From: Paenibacillus sp. Marseille-Q4541
Lineage (GTDB): Bacteria; Bacillota; Bacilli; Paenibacillales; Paenibacillaceae
Assembly (NCBI RefSeq): GCF_018310695.1
Contig: NZ_JAGXCY010000002.1
Span: forward strand, 424,007-488,006
Reading direction: 5' to 3'
Length of the DNA: 64,000 bases
The notes under the pieces are model-generated. The model worked only from the letters and a program-made list of their open reading frames with translations. It was not told where the DNA came from and made no database searches. Positions 28,144 to 37,163 of this stretch are shown here, in pieces; the first letter of the stretch is position 1; the number at the start of each line of letters is the position of its first letter. The position numbers and the translations under genes are program-made.

Positions 28144-28457
28144 AGAAACTCCTCTCTACTTGAAAAGGGGGCCTCTTTCGCTTTTTGCTCTGTCTGATAA
28201 ACAAATGTTAGTACTTCAGCAACCAATTGATAAAGTTCAGGAGGAATTTGCGTATCCAGATCCAACTTGGATAGTACTTCAACGAGTGCCGAATCCTCCT
28301 GAATCGGTACGCCATGTTCCATTGCTTTTTCTAGTATGGAATCTGCTAAAGTTCCGCTGCCTTTCGCTACGATGATTGGCGCTTCAGATTCTCCTGGTGC
28401 ATATTTTAAGGCTACCGCTTTTTTTCGCTCTTGTTGTGTTGAGTCTTCCTTGTTCAT
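28140..28457 (-). CDS. ylqH: YlqH, FlhB C-terminal domain-like protein
   Basis: A 105-residue protein resembling the cytoplasmic autocleaving domain of FlhB/EscU: AVALKYAPGESEAPIIVAKG is the family opening, followed by VPIQEDSALVEVLSKLDLDTQIPPELYQLVAEVL. It has no membrane segments and lacks the NPTH cleavage motif. Its partner upstream, ylqG, carries a FliK-like domain, so the pair resembles a second set of hook-length/export-switch components. Function not established. Four-base overlaps on both sides. Confidence 0.88.
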   Translation of the reverse strand: MNKEDSTQQERKKAVALKYAPGESEAPIIVAKGSGTLADSILEKAMEHGVPIQEDSALVEVLSKLDLDTQIPPELYQLVAEVLTFVYQTEQKAKEAPFSSREEFL

Positions 28458-30529
28458 ACCCGCATATCCACCCCTTTGTAAGTGTCGGGTACATAAGAAG
28501 CGAGTATCTGCTTAGCGCTTGGCACGGATTCTTGTGTATGATGTGAGGATTCTCTTGTTATCACTTCAGAACGATAGACGGACAGTTGGTATCCTGTACT
28601 TTCTAGTAGAGTTCCAATTTGAGCACGTCCATTTTCGAAAATGCGAGCTGACAGCTCATTGTCAGTACGAATATGTAGACTGATTACTTTACCTACAACC
28701 TGCATATCGATCAATGTAGGACCGAGCTGTTTCATGTTCAGATCAAACCAAATTCGGCAATTCGAAGCATCCAGTTCACCGCGCGGTCCGCGCCGAGACT
28801 GAATCTGGACATTTGCCGTCATTTGACCGTCTGCCCCGCTCATTGGGATGAACCAATTCATCTGAGCAAAAGGGGCAGTCCGGTCCGTGTTCATCAGCAG
28901 CTGATGCCCTGTAAGCAATTGCACGAGTTGTCCGGCTGTCTCTTTGAGGGCCGGCGGAAGCTCTGCTGTTGCCTCCACCTGCATCAGCAGGCCCTTCAGC
29001 GTGTCCGCACGCTCTGCTGCGGCCGCCTCCAGATGCGCGGGAGCTAACAGCGTCCCGCGCACCACCTGCTGCTCGTGCTCGGCACCGAGCAGCTTCAGCA
29101 CACGCCCCACCCACGAGTCTTCACTCGTGGGTGCTTGCGTAATGGGTGCTGGCTGCGCATCAGCACCCGATCCCTGCTGCGGTGTGCCTGGCACCGCAGC
29201 TGCTTTGCTGGCCGAGTTTTCACTGGCCAGCGGTGTCTGCGTCGCTGCTTGCAGCTCGCGCAGCAGGTTTGCCACACGCTGGGCCAATTCAGGCCCAGCC
29301 GCAGCCGCTGAGCGCGCAGGAAGCTGCTCAGCTCCCCAGGCATCTACTCCTATTGAAGATGCCTGGATGCCAGATCGCCCTACTTCTCCCTCTCGGTTCT
29401 TCATATTTGCCTGTGCGGATTGATCCAGCTGTTCATTCCCTCTACTTGATGCAACCCCCTTTGCAGCCTGTTCCTGTCTTTCTACCCCATCCGCTGTAGC
29501 TGCCAACGTCAAGGTGCCGCTAAGTTTAGTTGCGTTTTCCTGTGTATGTATCTTATCAGCTCCAATAAGAGCTCCATTGCCGCTGCCCTTACCTATATTA
29601 CCTGTTATCTCTTCCTGTTCTCCCGAAACCATACTATGGGCCGTAGTAAGCGTAACGTCATCTGTTTTCTTCATTGTCACTCCGGGCATGGTCATTGCAA
29701 TATCTACCTTTGCCTGGGGTGGTATTGTCTTCCCTTCCATGCTGGGACCCGTATGGCTCTGACTTACCCCAGTGGCATTAGTGGTTCCTTTTTTCCCCTC
29801 TGACAGCTGGGCATTCCCTCGTAAATTCTCATCTTGCATCGCAGGATTTCCTTGTATTTGAGAAGTCCAACTTGGCAGTCGATTTCCGCTATTCGTCTCG
29901 TCCGATTTCGTTGCATTTCCCAATAGAGATGAATCAGTAAACAATTTTTGCAACAATCCATCGAGATCGGACATCAGTTGATCCAGAGGAGGACCATATA
30001 AAGCCATGTGCAGACCACTCACAGTTGTCCCCGTCATAGGAAGTCCCCTTTGCATCGCAAGACTTGCTGAGTTAACCCATTCACTTACCTCTATATTCTC
30101 TGGTTTCGCCGTCATGATGTTTTGCACACTTTTTACGTTTTCTTTTGTAAGCTGAATTCCACTCTGCTGCATAGCGATGAGCAGTTGCCTGTTCTCCTTC
30201 GTATCATTTAGCTTAAGCGAACTAAGAAGGTCTGTCATTGTGCCAGACGACGTAGAAGCTAGTGTCCCTTCATAAGGTTTCATCACAATCATACCTTCTT
30301 TATTGGGAGAACCTACTTGAAGCAAAGCAGTATCCCCTGCTTTCAAAGGAGTATCTAGTGCAGCACGTACTTGAACACCCTTAATTTGAAGTACTGCTTC
30401 CTTTTGGTCCGCAGATACCTGTACAACGTTTGCCCGTACCACTTGGCCTTCCTTTAATTCAAGTTGCTTTGAGCCGCTGGCTGCCTTCGAATCACCTAAC
30501 AGTCCACGCAATGTTTGACCTATATTCAT
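28454..30529 (-). CDS. ylqG: YlqG, large protein with FliK-like C-terminal domain
   Basis: A 691-residue protein at the B. subtilis ylqG position. An N-terminal domain (about 1-110) precedes a long low-complexity linker rich in Gln, Thr, Gly and Ala. The C-terminal 150 residues have the FliK fold pattern (IWFDLNMKQLGPTLIDMQVV and ISLHIRTDNELSARIF). The stretch coding for about residues 390-500 is far richer in GC than its surroundings and is packed with inverted repeats (29034-29366). AAAGGGGAAG precedes the ATG. Role unknown; likely linked to export or envelope through its FliK-like domain. Confidence 0.82.
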   Translation of the reverse strand: MNIGQTLRGLLGDSKAASGSKQLELKEGQVVRANVVQVSADQKEAVLQIKGVQVRAALDTPLKAGDTALLQVGSPNKEGMIVMKPYEGTLASTSSGTMTDLLSSLKLNDTKENRQLLIAMQQSGIQLTKENVKSVQNIMTAKPENIEVSEWVNSASLAMQRGLPMTGTTVSGLHMALYGPPLDQLMSDLDGLLQKLFTDSSLLGNATKSDETNSGNRLPSWTSQIQGNPAMQDENLRGNAQLSEGKKGTTNATGVSQSHTGPSMEGKTIPPQAKVDIAMTMPGVTMKKTDDVTLTTAHSMVSGEQEEITGNIGKGSGNGALIGADKIHTQENATKLSGTLTLAATADGVERQEQAAKGVASSRGNEQLDQSAQANMKNREGEVGRSGIQASSIGVDAWGAEQLPARSAAAAGPELAQRVANLLRELQAATQTPLASENSASKAAAVPGTPQQGSGADAQPAPITQAPTSEDSWVGRVLKLLGAEHEQQVVRGTLLAPAHLEAAAAERADTLKGLLMQVEATAELPPALKETAGQLVQLLTGHQLLMNTDRTAPFAQMNWFIPMSGADGQMTANVQIQSRRGPRGELDASNCRIWFDLNMKQLGPTLIDMQVVGKVISLHIRTDNELSARIFENGRAQIGTLLESTGYQLSVYRSEVITRESSHHTQESVPSAKQILASYVPDTYKGVDMRV
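29034..29366. repeat. Tiled inverted-repeat island inside ylqG
   Basis: Ten consecutive inverted repeats with unrelated sequences: 29034-29061 (9-base arms), 29068-29093 (8), 29108-29133 (11), 29144-29168 (8), 29176-29200 (9), 29207-29231 (7), 29244-29255 (5), 29278-29299 (8), 29307-29332 (7) and 29336-29366 (10). All arms are perfect; loops are 2-12 bases. Two weaker ones, 28892-28906 and 28998-29013, precede them. Start-to-start spacing is about 29-40 bases. Confidence 0.9.
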
Positions 30530-30730
30530 GGGAATACTTCCCCTTTCATTCCATTCTTTCCACTGACTCTGTCATACTTTATACTTTTTTATCGGTTATG
30601 TGTCTGTAACACTGAAGAATGAAGAACATATCGTGTTTATGGACTCCTTATGCATCTACGTATTCCTTCCGGAGTTCTCATCTTGACGACTTTTGTATCA
30701 TCCTTTTCCTATGCACTTAATTAAGAAAAA

Positions 30731-30760
30731 AGATAACTTCGGTATGATCCAAAGTTACCT
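30731..30760 (-). terminator. Intrinsic terminator after rnhB
   Basis: AGGTAACTT and AAGTTATCT arms (one G-T pair) with TTTTTTC following on the minus strand, between the rnhB stop and the ylqG start. Confidence 0.75.
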
Positions 30761-30805
30761 TTATTTAAGCAAGTGGTTTGTTCAGTTACGTTCAGCGAGG
30801 TTCAG

Positions 30806-31483
30806 TTAAAATAACGTTGGCTGTTCTTGCTCACCCAAAATTTTTCCGAGAAAACTACGACGATGCATTGGGGTAGCACCGAAAGCCAGCAATTGTTCTC
30901 TATGAAACTTCGTTGCATATCCCTTATGTACGGCAATCCCGTATTCCGGATACATTTCATCCCATATTTCTTTGCACATCCGGTCTCTCGTAACTTTAGC
31001 TATAATGGAAGCCGCACCAATGGATTGACTGTTTGCATCGCCTTTAATAATTGACAGTTGGGGAATAGGAAGGTCTACTGTTTCTGCATCCACTAGCAAG
31101 TGATCAGGTGCTACGGAGAGCAGTTGTACTGCCTTTTTCATAGCGAGCCGGGAAGCTTGTCTAATGTTAATCCGATCAATAGTTTCTACATCACATATGC
31201 CGACACCAACGGCGACTGCCTCTTTCATGATGATGTCGTACAGGGCATCCCGCTTTTTATCGGTTAGCTTCTTGGAGTCATTAACGCCATCAAGGATAAG
31301 CCCTTTGGGTAAAATCACAGCAGCAGCAACCACATCACCAAACAAACAGCCTCTTCCGACCTCATCAATACCGGCAATATATTCAGCTCCGCTTTCCCAG
31401 GCTTCTCGTTCATATAGGAGCATATCTATCGTTTTTTTATCTTCTGCTACGCAATCTAGCATCTCAAACTCATTTTCTTTCAA
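30806..31483 (-). CDS. rnhB: Ribonuclease HII with an unusual signature motif
   Basis: Removes ribonucleotides and RNA primers from DNA. The catalytic GIDEVGRG motif (Asp, Glu and the Gly-Arg-Gly ribose sensor, about residues 38-45) is present, but it continues CLFGDVVAAAVIL rather than the usual PLAGPVVAAAVIL. The later IKGDANSQSIGAASIIAKVTRD segment supplies the remaining acidic residues. 225 residues with a short N-terminal extension. Start is TTG at 31483 with GAGGGGGAAG seven bases upstream. Confidence 0.94.
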   Translation of the reverse strand: MKENEFEMLDCVAEDKKTIDMLLYEREAWESGAEYIAGIDEVGRGCLFGDVVAAAVILPKGLILDGVNDSKKLTDKKRDALYDIIMKEAVAVGVGICDVETIDRINIRQASRLAMKKAVQLLSVAPDHLLVDAETVDLPIPQLSIIKGDANSQSIGAASIIAKVTRDRMCKEIWDEMYPEYGIAVHKGYATKFHREQLLAFGATPMHRRSFLGKILGEQEQPTLF

Positions 31484-31590
31484 AGTATATCTTCCCCCTC
31501 ACGGAATAACTCGGTAACAGTTATCATAGCATATGTAACCTTCTACGAGAACCTTATCTACTTACCTGTTTTCTGTAAAAAGGAGGGTAC

Positions 31591-31626
31591 AAAAAAAGTC
31601 CCTGCTATGTGTGCAGAGACTTTTTT
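31591..31626. terminator. Intrinsic terminator after rbgA
   Basis: AAAAAAGTC-CTGC and GCAG-GACTTTTTT arms around a seven-base loop, able to act in both directions. Confidence 0.85.
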
Positions 31627-31661
31627 CGTATTTCATTTCAACATCCGTCATGTTAATACTA

Positions 31662-32534
31662 TTAATATGGAGCTTCTAGACTGAAACGTCCCAACTTGCC
31701 AGCTCTCAGTTCTCTTAGCATCATGGATGAAGCTTTCTCGAGATCTACTCGTCCGCCACTCACAATCGCACCACGTTTACGTCCAATCGCTTCCATAATA
31801 GCTACAATCTCGTCAGGATTATCAATATCTTTTGGTTTTTCTTGAAGTCCATAACGTTCCTGCATCGCTGGCCAATAAAACTGAACAAGATATTTAATTG
31901 CAAAAAAAGCAATATCTTCAATATTCAGGATCTCTTCTTTAATTGCCCCTGTTACTGCTAGGCGGTATCCTACATTCTGATCCTCAAACTTAGGCCAGAG
32001 AATACCCGGAGTATCCAAAAGCTCGATTTCCCTATTTGCTACCTTAATCCATTGCTGCGCCTTCGTTACACCGGGTTTATCTCCCGTTGCTGCAATGTTC
32101 CGGCCTGCCATTCGGTTAATGAGGGTCGATTTTCCTACGTTCGGAATACCAACGATCAAAGCCCGTATCGGTCTTGGATTAATACCTTTTGCAATCTGTC
32201 TATCGATCTTATCTTTGAACAAAAATTTGGCTGTTGCGGGAATCTCTTTAACTCCCGTGCCTGTATTCGCATCAATAGCAAGGGCAGTATGCCCTTCTTC
32301 CTTGAAGTACTTGATCCACTCTTCTGTAACTTCTGGATCAGCGAGATCCGCTTTATTCAGCAAAATCATCCGAGGCTTACCTTGCAGTATTTCATCTATC
32401 ATTGGATTACGGCTGGATACCGGCAAACGCGCATCAATCAGCTCGATTACCACATCAATCAGTTTCAATTTATCCTGAATCTGACGACGGGCTCTTGTCA
32501 TATGTCCTGGAAACCATTGTATTGCCAAGTTCAT
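31662..32534 (-). CDS. rbgA: Ribosome biogenesis GTPase RbgA (YlqF)
   Basis: Circularly permuted GTPase needed for late 50S assembly. The G4 motif NKADL (about residues 60-64) comes before G1 [10 protein letters not shown] (about 128-137) and G3 DTPGI, the permuted order typical of the family. The opening [14 protein letters not shown] is strongly conserved. 290 residues. Downstream of lepB. Confidence 0.96.
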   Translation of the reverse strand: MNLAIQWFPGHMTRARRQIQDKLKLIDVVIELIDARLPVSSRNPMIDEILQGKPRMILLNKADLADPEVTEEWIKYFKEEGHTALAIDANTGTGVKEIPATAKFLFKDKIDRQIAKGINPRPIRALIVGIPNVGKSTLINRMAGRNIAATGDKPGVTKAQQWIKVANREIELLDTPGILWPKFEDQNVGYRLAVTGAIKEEILNIEDIAFFAIKYLVQFYWPAMQERYGLQEKPKDIDNPDEIVAIMEAIGRKRGAIVSGGRVDLEKASSMMLRELRAGKLGRFSLEAPY

Positions 32535-32583
32535 TCACCTTCTTTTAAACAGCATTTTACGAAAACATAATTCAGATTCATTC

Positions 32584-33204
32584 TTAGTGGTTAATCCACT
32601 CAATATCTTTAATTGGCCAGAAGATTACGTCAGCTCTACCTACAACATCTTCAAGCGGTACGTATCCAATCATCCGACTATCTGTACTATTACCGCGGTT
32701 GTCACCCATCGCAAAAATCATTCCTTCCGGAACTTTTCCATCCGGGAAAAATTCATTCGGGAAGTTATACGTATTGTACTGACCACCGTTCGCCTCTGCT
32801 TCTTCTATTGCTTCTTTCAAATAAGGTTCGTCTACGACTTGTCCATTTACCTTCACCGTATCTCCACTTACTTCAACGGTATCGCCCCCAACGGCAATAA
32901 CCCGTTTAATAAAATCTCGATTCTCTGAAGGAACATGGAATACGACGACCTCGCCTCGTTTTGGCTCTCTAATATCATACAAGATCTGATTCACAATCAC
33001 TCTTTCACCTGTATGAAAATTCGGTTGCATGGAAGGTCCATCCACAATAAAAGGTTTAAACAAGAAGAAACGAATAATGAACACCAGCACCAAGGCAATC
33101 GCAATGGCTTTAACCCATTCCCAAACCTCATTTTTCACTTTCTTCGATTTAGAATCCCCATCTTCTGGTGTATTCAATCGTCCATTTTGTACATCCTGCT
33201 CCAT
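32584..33204 (-). CDS. lepB: Type I signal peptidase
   Basis: Membrane serine protease that removes signal peptides from secreted proteins. One transmembrane helix at about residues 31-48, catalytic Ser58 in DGPSMQP, catalytic Lys100 in DFIKRVIAVGGD, and box E GDNRGNSTDSR. 206 residues, the size of the prokaryotic SipS/SipT type. The cytoplasmic N-terminus is long and charged. It lies where B. subtilis has no signal peptidase (between rplS and rbgA), an arrangement found in other Firmicutes. Confidence 0.95.
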   Translation of the reverse strand: MEQDVQNGRLNTPEDGDSKSKKVKNEVWEWVKAIAIALVLVFIIRFFLFKPFIVDGPSMQPNFHTGERVIVNQILYDIREPKRGEVVVFHVPSENRDFIKRVIAVGGDTVEVSGDTVKVNGQVVDEPYLKEAIEEAEANGGQYNTYNFPNEFFPDGKVPEGMIFAMGDNRGNSTDSRMIGYVPLEDVVGRADVIFWPIKDIEWINH

Positions 33205-33454
33205 AGCTCGTTCTCATCCTTCCATGTCATCAAAATGACGCATTTAACGAATTTATGTATGACTCCATTTCCTTATTAAAAGGTTACCCATTCTAGTAAA
33301 GGAAACATCATCCACCGAGGAAACAATTGCCCCTCAAGCTATTGTAAGAGAAATATGTACCGGATACAACTTTCCCCTTAGTCTCATTTTTTAGGATATC
33401 CTATTATACCCGTCTAGAGATGCCCCGAAAGAATAAATAAAGTAAAAAAAGCAA

Positions 33455-33478
33455 AAAGGGCTTGTTTCCAAGCCCTTT
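33455..33478 (-). terminator. Intrinsic terminator after rplS
   Basis: AAAGGGCTT and AAGCCCTTT arms with a T-rich tail on the minus strand, 15 bases past the rplS stop. Confidence 0.88.
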
Positions 33479-33493
33479 CCGTTATTCGTTATA

Positions 33494-33835
33494 TTAACGA
33501 ATTTCTTTAATTCTCGCTGCTTTACCGCGAAGTTCACGAAGATAATAAAGCTTCGCACGACGCACTTTACCACGGCGAGCCACTTCGAGTTTATCGATTT
33601 TTGGGGAATGAAGCGGGAAAGTTCTTTCCACACCTACACCGTAAGAAATTTTACGAACTGTAAAAGTCTCACTGATTCCGCCACCACGGCGTTTAATTAC
33701 TACACCTTCAAACAACTGGATACGTTCACGAGTTCCCTCGATAACCTTAACGTGCACTTTTACAGTGTCACCAGGACGAAAGTTCGGCAAATCAGTACGA
33801 AGTTGTTCTTGTGTAATCGCTTGGACGATATTCAT
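33494..33835 (-). CDS. rplS: 50S ribosomal protein L19
   Basis: Structural protein at the 30S-50S interface. The family motifs [25 protein letters not shown] and [15 protein letters not shown] are all present in 113 residues. GGAGGGAG ribosome site precedes the ATG. It has its own strong promoter and is separated from trmD by a plus-strand gene, unlike in Bacillus, where both are cotranscribed. Confidence 0.98.
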   Translation of the reverse strand: MNIVQAITQEQLRTDLPNFRPGDTVKVHVKVIEGTRERIQLFEGVVIKRRGGGISETFTVRKISYGVGVERTFPLHSPKIDKLEVARRGKVRRAKLYYLRELRGKAARIKEIR

Positions 33836-33841
33836 CTATGA

Positions 33842-33934
33842 CTCCCTCCTTCCGTACAGGTGTTCATGTCTCTTCCGGATAATCTTCATTGTTATCCATC
33901 ATCATCCACAGCGGACCACCGTATTCCACACAAC
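33842..33934 (-). ncRNA. rplS 5' leader, possible L19 leader RNA
   Basis: Transcribed leader of about 95 bases between the rplS promoter and start codon, containing a GGATAA/TTATCC hairpin (33877-33897). Structured L19 leaders are known from low-GC Firmicutes; assignment here rests on position and this hairpin only. Confidence 0.35.
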
Positions 33935-33940
33935 AGAAAA

Positions 33941-33970
33941 ATTATAACATGTAGAACCGATACATTGCAA
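33941..33970 (-). promoter_or_regulatory. Strong sigma-A promoter of rplS
   Basis: Minus-strand TTGCAA (33965-33970), an 18-base spacer and a perfect TATAAT (33941-33946) preceded by TG at the extended -10 position. Confidence 0.7.
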
Positions 33971-34113
33971 GCATTCTTTTCAATTTAGTTAGGAATAATA
34001 ATATTGTAAGAACCTTGTAACTTTCTATCGAATCTTCTCGTTTAGGATAGAGAAAAGTCTACTTCTACTATGGAATAATGAATTCCGCTTATTGATTGTA
34101 AAGGGAGAGTTGT

Positions 34114-35058
34114 ATGAAACGCAAGCAATTTCTGAAAAAATGGAGCCCTAGGCTCATCGTAGTCCTTGTTTTCTTTGTTATCTTCTATGCTGCTCTAGTC
34201 ACTCATCCAACGAATGTCTTCTCTCAAAAGGCCTGTACTTCGTGGCAATTAGTCAAAAACAAAGCGTTTATATTGTCCCACAATCAGCTTCCTGAGATCG
34301 CTCTTGACACCGTTCAGGCTGAAACAATAACTGAGCAAGCCAAGCAAGTGCCAGTGCTTATGTACCATTATTTGGTCCCCAAATCCTTAAATAAAGAACC
34401 TGGTAACAAATCGGTTATGAATACGGAGGACTTCGAAGAAGGTATGGATTATTTGCATCGTGAAGGTTACTATACTCCGACCCTTCAAGAGCTTGAACAG
34501 TATGTTAAAGGAGAAATTAGTCTTCCTAAAAAATCGGTTGTCATTACCTTTGATGACGGATATGAGAATAATCTGGTTTATGCCTATCCTATTTTGAAAA
34601 AATATAACTTCAAAGCAGCTGTGTTTGTCATTGGAAGTAAAGTAAACGAAAGTAATGAACCTTTTGACCCTTCGCGCAAAAGTTTTCTAACAAAGGCACA
34701 AATGGAAGAAAGTAAGGACGTTTTTGAATTCCATAGCCACACCTATAATCTTCATTATAAAGGGTTTGCGAAATGTGGTTCCGAATATGCAGCCGGCCTA
34801 GATACGAAACTACTGAAACAAGATATGAAACAAATGAAAGAATTGGGAATCGATACTCCTTATTTTGCATATCCATACGGCAATAAAAGTACACAAATGA
34901 TGTATTATTTGCATGAAGAAGGATATCGTATGGCATTTTCGGTTCGGCAAGGTTTTGTAAAACCTGGGGATAATTTAATGAAACTAAACCGATTAACAGT
35001 TACAACAGGAACGGACCTATCTGTCCTACTACACCCGCTGGATGGAAGTCTTGAATGA
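34114..35058 (+). CDS. Membrane-anchored polysaccharide deacetylase
   Basis: NodB-type deacetylase of 314 residues, probably acting on peptidoglycan or a surface glycan outside the membrane. A basic N-terminus and hydrophobic segment (about 13-31) form a signal anchor. The NodB core has the metal/base motif TFDDGY (about 145-150), HSHTY (about 208-212) and AYPYGNKS. Preceded by AAAGGGAGAG and a TTG-free gap. It lies on the plus strand between trmD and rplS, an insertion relative to Bacillus gene order. Substrate not determined. Confidence 0.9.
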   Translation: MKRKQFLKKWSPRLIVVLVFFVIFYAALVTHPTNVFSQKACTSWQLVKNKAFILSHNQLPEIALDTVQAETITEQAKQVPVLMYHYLVPKSLNKEPGNKSVMNTEDFEEGMDYLHREGYYTPTLQELEQYVKGEISLPKKSVVITFDDGYENNLVYAYPILKKYNFKAAVFVIGSKVNESNEPFDPSRKSFLTKAQMEESKDVFEFHSHTYNLHYKGFAKCGSEYAAGLDTKLLKQDMKQMKELGIDTPYFAYPYGNKSTQMMYYLHEEGYRMAFSVRQGFVKPGDNLMKLNRLTVTTGTDLSVLLHPLDGSLE

Positions 35059-35125
35059 AGTTTTCTCACATACATGCGAAATAATACGCTGTACATAAAC
35101 CCAGCGACATAACCATTGCATACAC

Positions 35126-35165
35126 AAAAAGGCTGCCCCAAAAATGTCATGGGTGCAGCCTTTTA
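35126..35165. terminator. Bidirectional terminator between deacetylase gene and trmD
   Basis: AAAAGGCTGC and GCAGCCTTTT arms with inner CC/GG pairs, between two convergent genes. Confidence 0.87.
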
Positions 35166-35225
35166 TATTAGATCATCACTCTATGACCTAAACAAAAAAG
35201 CCAGATCGCTGACTTATTTGTTGAA

Positions 35226-35993
35226 TCATTTTTGCTCTGTATCACGAATCTGCTGATCTAGCCAGATTTTTTCCTTCTTCGTCATTTCTACATGCTCCAA
35301 AAGGTCTGGACGACGAGTGTACGTCCTCCAGAGTGACTGCTGCCGCCGCCACGTATCAATATTGATGTGGTGCCCCGATAACAGGACATCAGGCACTTTG
35401 TGGCCTCTAAACTCAGCAGGTCTCGTGTAGTGAGGGTATTCCAATAGTCCTGTACTAAAGGAATCCGTAATTGCGCTGGTTTCATTACCTAGAACGCCTG
35501 GAAGTAATCTTACGACACTATCAATTACGACCATGGCAGGAAGTTCTCCCCCGGTAAGCACGTAATCCCCAGTGGAGATCTCGTCGGTAACGAGATGCTC
35601 ACGAATTCGTTCGTCATAACCTTCATAATGACCGCAAATAAAGATTAGGTGATCTTCTTTCGAAAGTTCTTCAGCTTTTTTCTGGGTAAATGTTTCACCT
35701 TGAGGACACATCAGAATGATCCTCGGCTTCTTAGCAGGTTCAGCAAGACTCTCATTATCCTCTGGGCCTGTAATACTCTCTACCGCATTAAAAATAGGCT
35801 CTGGCTTGAGGACCATGCCCCCCCCGCCACCGTATGGTGTATCATCAACTTGATTGTGCTTATTGCCCGAAAATTCACGAAAATTAATCGCATTCAGTGA
35901 TACGATTCCTTTCGTTTGAGCTTTTCCAAGAATACTCGTTTCAAACACACCATGAAACATCTCTGGGAACAGTGTTAATACATCTACCTTCAT
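35226..35993 (-). CDS. trmD: tRNA (guanine-37-N1) methyltransferase TrmD
   Basis: SPOUT methyltransferase that makes m1G37 and prevents frameshifting. The knot region includes [12 protein letters not shown] and the [11 protein letters not shown] motif; the opening [12 protein letters not shown] is typical. 255 residues. Its ATG shares one base with the rimM stop codon (TAATG), indicating coupled translation. Confidence 0.97.
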   Translation of the reverse strand: MKVDVLTLFPEMFHGVFETSILGKAQTKGIVSLNAINFREFSGNKHNQVDDTPYGGGGGMVLKPEPIFNAVESITGPEDNESLAEPAKKPRIILMCPQGETFTQKKAEELSKEDHLIFICGHYEGYDERIREHLVTDEISTGDYVLTGGELPAMVVIDSVVRLLPGVLGNETSAITDSFSTGLLEYPHYTRPAEFRGHKVPDVLLSGHHINIDTWRRQQSLWRTYTRRPDLLEHVEMTKKEKIWLDQQIRDTEQK

Positions 35994-36502
35994 TAAATAA
36001 GTCCTTCCATCAAATGAACAGTTACCTTTTTATTTGTAATGTCCACATGAAGTATTACTTCTTCAATATATGGAATCAAAAGTTCTTTGCCATTTTTCAT
36101 TTTGACTACCCATACATCATTTGCTCCCGGTGTAAGAATTTCCTTCACCGTTCCGAGTTCTTCACCTTCATCGGTGATTACATCACAGCCGACCACCTGA
36201 TGGAAATAAAACTCACCATCAGAAAGTTCGGTTTGATATTCTGCAGACACCTTAAGCATCGTCCCTTTATATTGCTCAACTTCATTGATATTACCAAAGC
36301 CATGGAATTGAACAACATACATATTTTTATGGAACCTAGCTGAATCCACAACAACGGGAATCATCTGTTTCTCTGTATCGATGACAAGTTTGCTACCTTT
36401 GGCAAAACGCTCTTCTGGAAAATCAGTTAACGGCAAAACTTTAAGTTCACCTTTTATTCCATGTGTATTAACAATCTTTCCTACGTTAAAAAATTGTGAC
36501 AT
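35993..36502 (-). CDS. rimM: Ribosome maturation factor RimM
   Basis: 16S rRNA processing factor that binds S19. The N-terminal [19 protein letters not shown] motif and the C-terminal PRC-barrel ([18 protein letters not shown]) are clear. About 169 residues. ATG 36502 has AGGAGGAG upstream and is preferred to an 11-codon longer frame. Confidence 0.95.
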   Translation of the reverse strand: MSQFFNVGKIVNTHGIKGELKVLPLTDFPEERFAKGSKLVIDTEKQMIPVVVDSARFHKNMYVVQFHGFGNINEVEQYKGTMLKVSAEYQTELSDGEFYFHQVVGCDVITDEGEELGTVKEILTPGANDVWVVKMKNGKELLIPYIEEVILHVDITNKKVTVHLMEGLI

Positions 36503-36550
36503 AACTCCTCCTGTATATCCATTATACGAATTCATATAAGCATGTACGAA

Positions 36551-36582
36551 AAAGGGCTAGGACATGCATCCTAACCCCCTTT
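36551..36582 (-). terminator. Hairpin terminator or attenuator between khpA and rimM
   Basis: GGTTAGGA and TCCTAGCC arms with TTTTT after the stem on the minus strand. As it sits inside the usual rpsP-khpA-rimM-trmD operon, partial read-through would lower rimM-trmD relative to rpsP. Confidence 0.72.
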
Positions 36583-36591
36583 CGTATATCT

Positions 36592-36822
36592 TTAAGATAT
36601 GATATCGACGGTAACCCGTTTATCCATCTTAACTGCTGCTGATGTGACGACCGTGCGGAATGCTTTCGCAATCCTCCCCTGTTTACCAATCACTTTCCCT
36701 ACATCCTCAGGATGAACGGTCAGTTCATAGACAACCAGGCGATCTTTTTCAAGCGTCCGGACCGACACATCTTCCGGATGATCTACCAAAGCCTTCGCAA
36801 TAACGCCGACTAGATGTTCCAT
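36592..36822 (-). CDS. khpA: KH-domain RNA-binding protein KhpA (YlqC)
   Basis: A 76-residue single KH-domain protein; relatives pair with KhpB and bind many small RNAs. The KH signature VGKVIGKQGRIAKAFRTVV is at about residues 41-59. Always found between rpsP and rimM in Firmicutes. Confidence 0.94.
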   Translation of the reverse strand: MEHLVGVIAKALVDHPEDVSVRTLEKDRLVVYELTVHPEDVGKVIGKQGRIAKAFRTVVTSAAVKMDKRVTVDIIS

Positions 36823-36845
36823 AGATACCCTCCGTTTTCAGCACC

Positions 36846-37118
36846 TTATTTCTGTAGTTTAGACTCATGGAATTTCTTCATTACACCCGCTTTGCTAAGC
36901 AAGTTGCGAACTGTATCAGATGCTTGTGCACCGTTTTGAAGCCATGCCAAAGCTTTATCTTCATCGATTTTAACCACTGCTGGTTGTTCAATCGGATTGT
37001 AGTAACCGATTTCCTCGATAAAACGACCATCACGTGGGGAACGGGAATCCGATACCACGATACGGTAGAAAGGAGCCTTATGAGCACCCATGCGTTTCAG
37101 ACGAATACGTACTGCCAT
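36846..37118 (-). CDS. rpsP: 30S ribosomal protein S16
   Basis: Ribosomal assembly protein of 90 residues, with [20 protein letters not shown] at the start and the [16 protein letters not shown] motif. AAGGAGGTG precedes the ATG. First of the rpsP-khpA-rimM-trmD group and 45 bases after ffh. Confidence 0.98.
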   Translation of the reverse strand: MAVRIRLKRMGAHKAPFYRIVVSDSRSPRDGRFIEEIGYYNPIEQPAVVKIDEDKALAWLQNGAQASDTVRNLLSKAGVMKKFHESKLQK

Positions 37119-37163
37119 GAAAATTCACCTCCTTCAATGAAATCTAATTTATAATCATGGAAC

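Noticed and set aside
28776..29423. Several long open frames on both strands opposite or across ylqG (up to 159 codons)
   Set aside because: They lie in the GC-rich hairpin island where stop codons are rare; compositions are Ala/Arg/Ser-rich nonsense, with no ribosome sites or family motifs.
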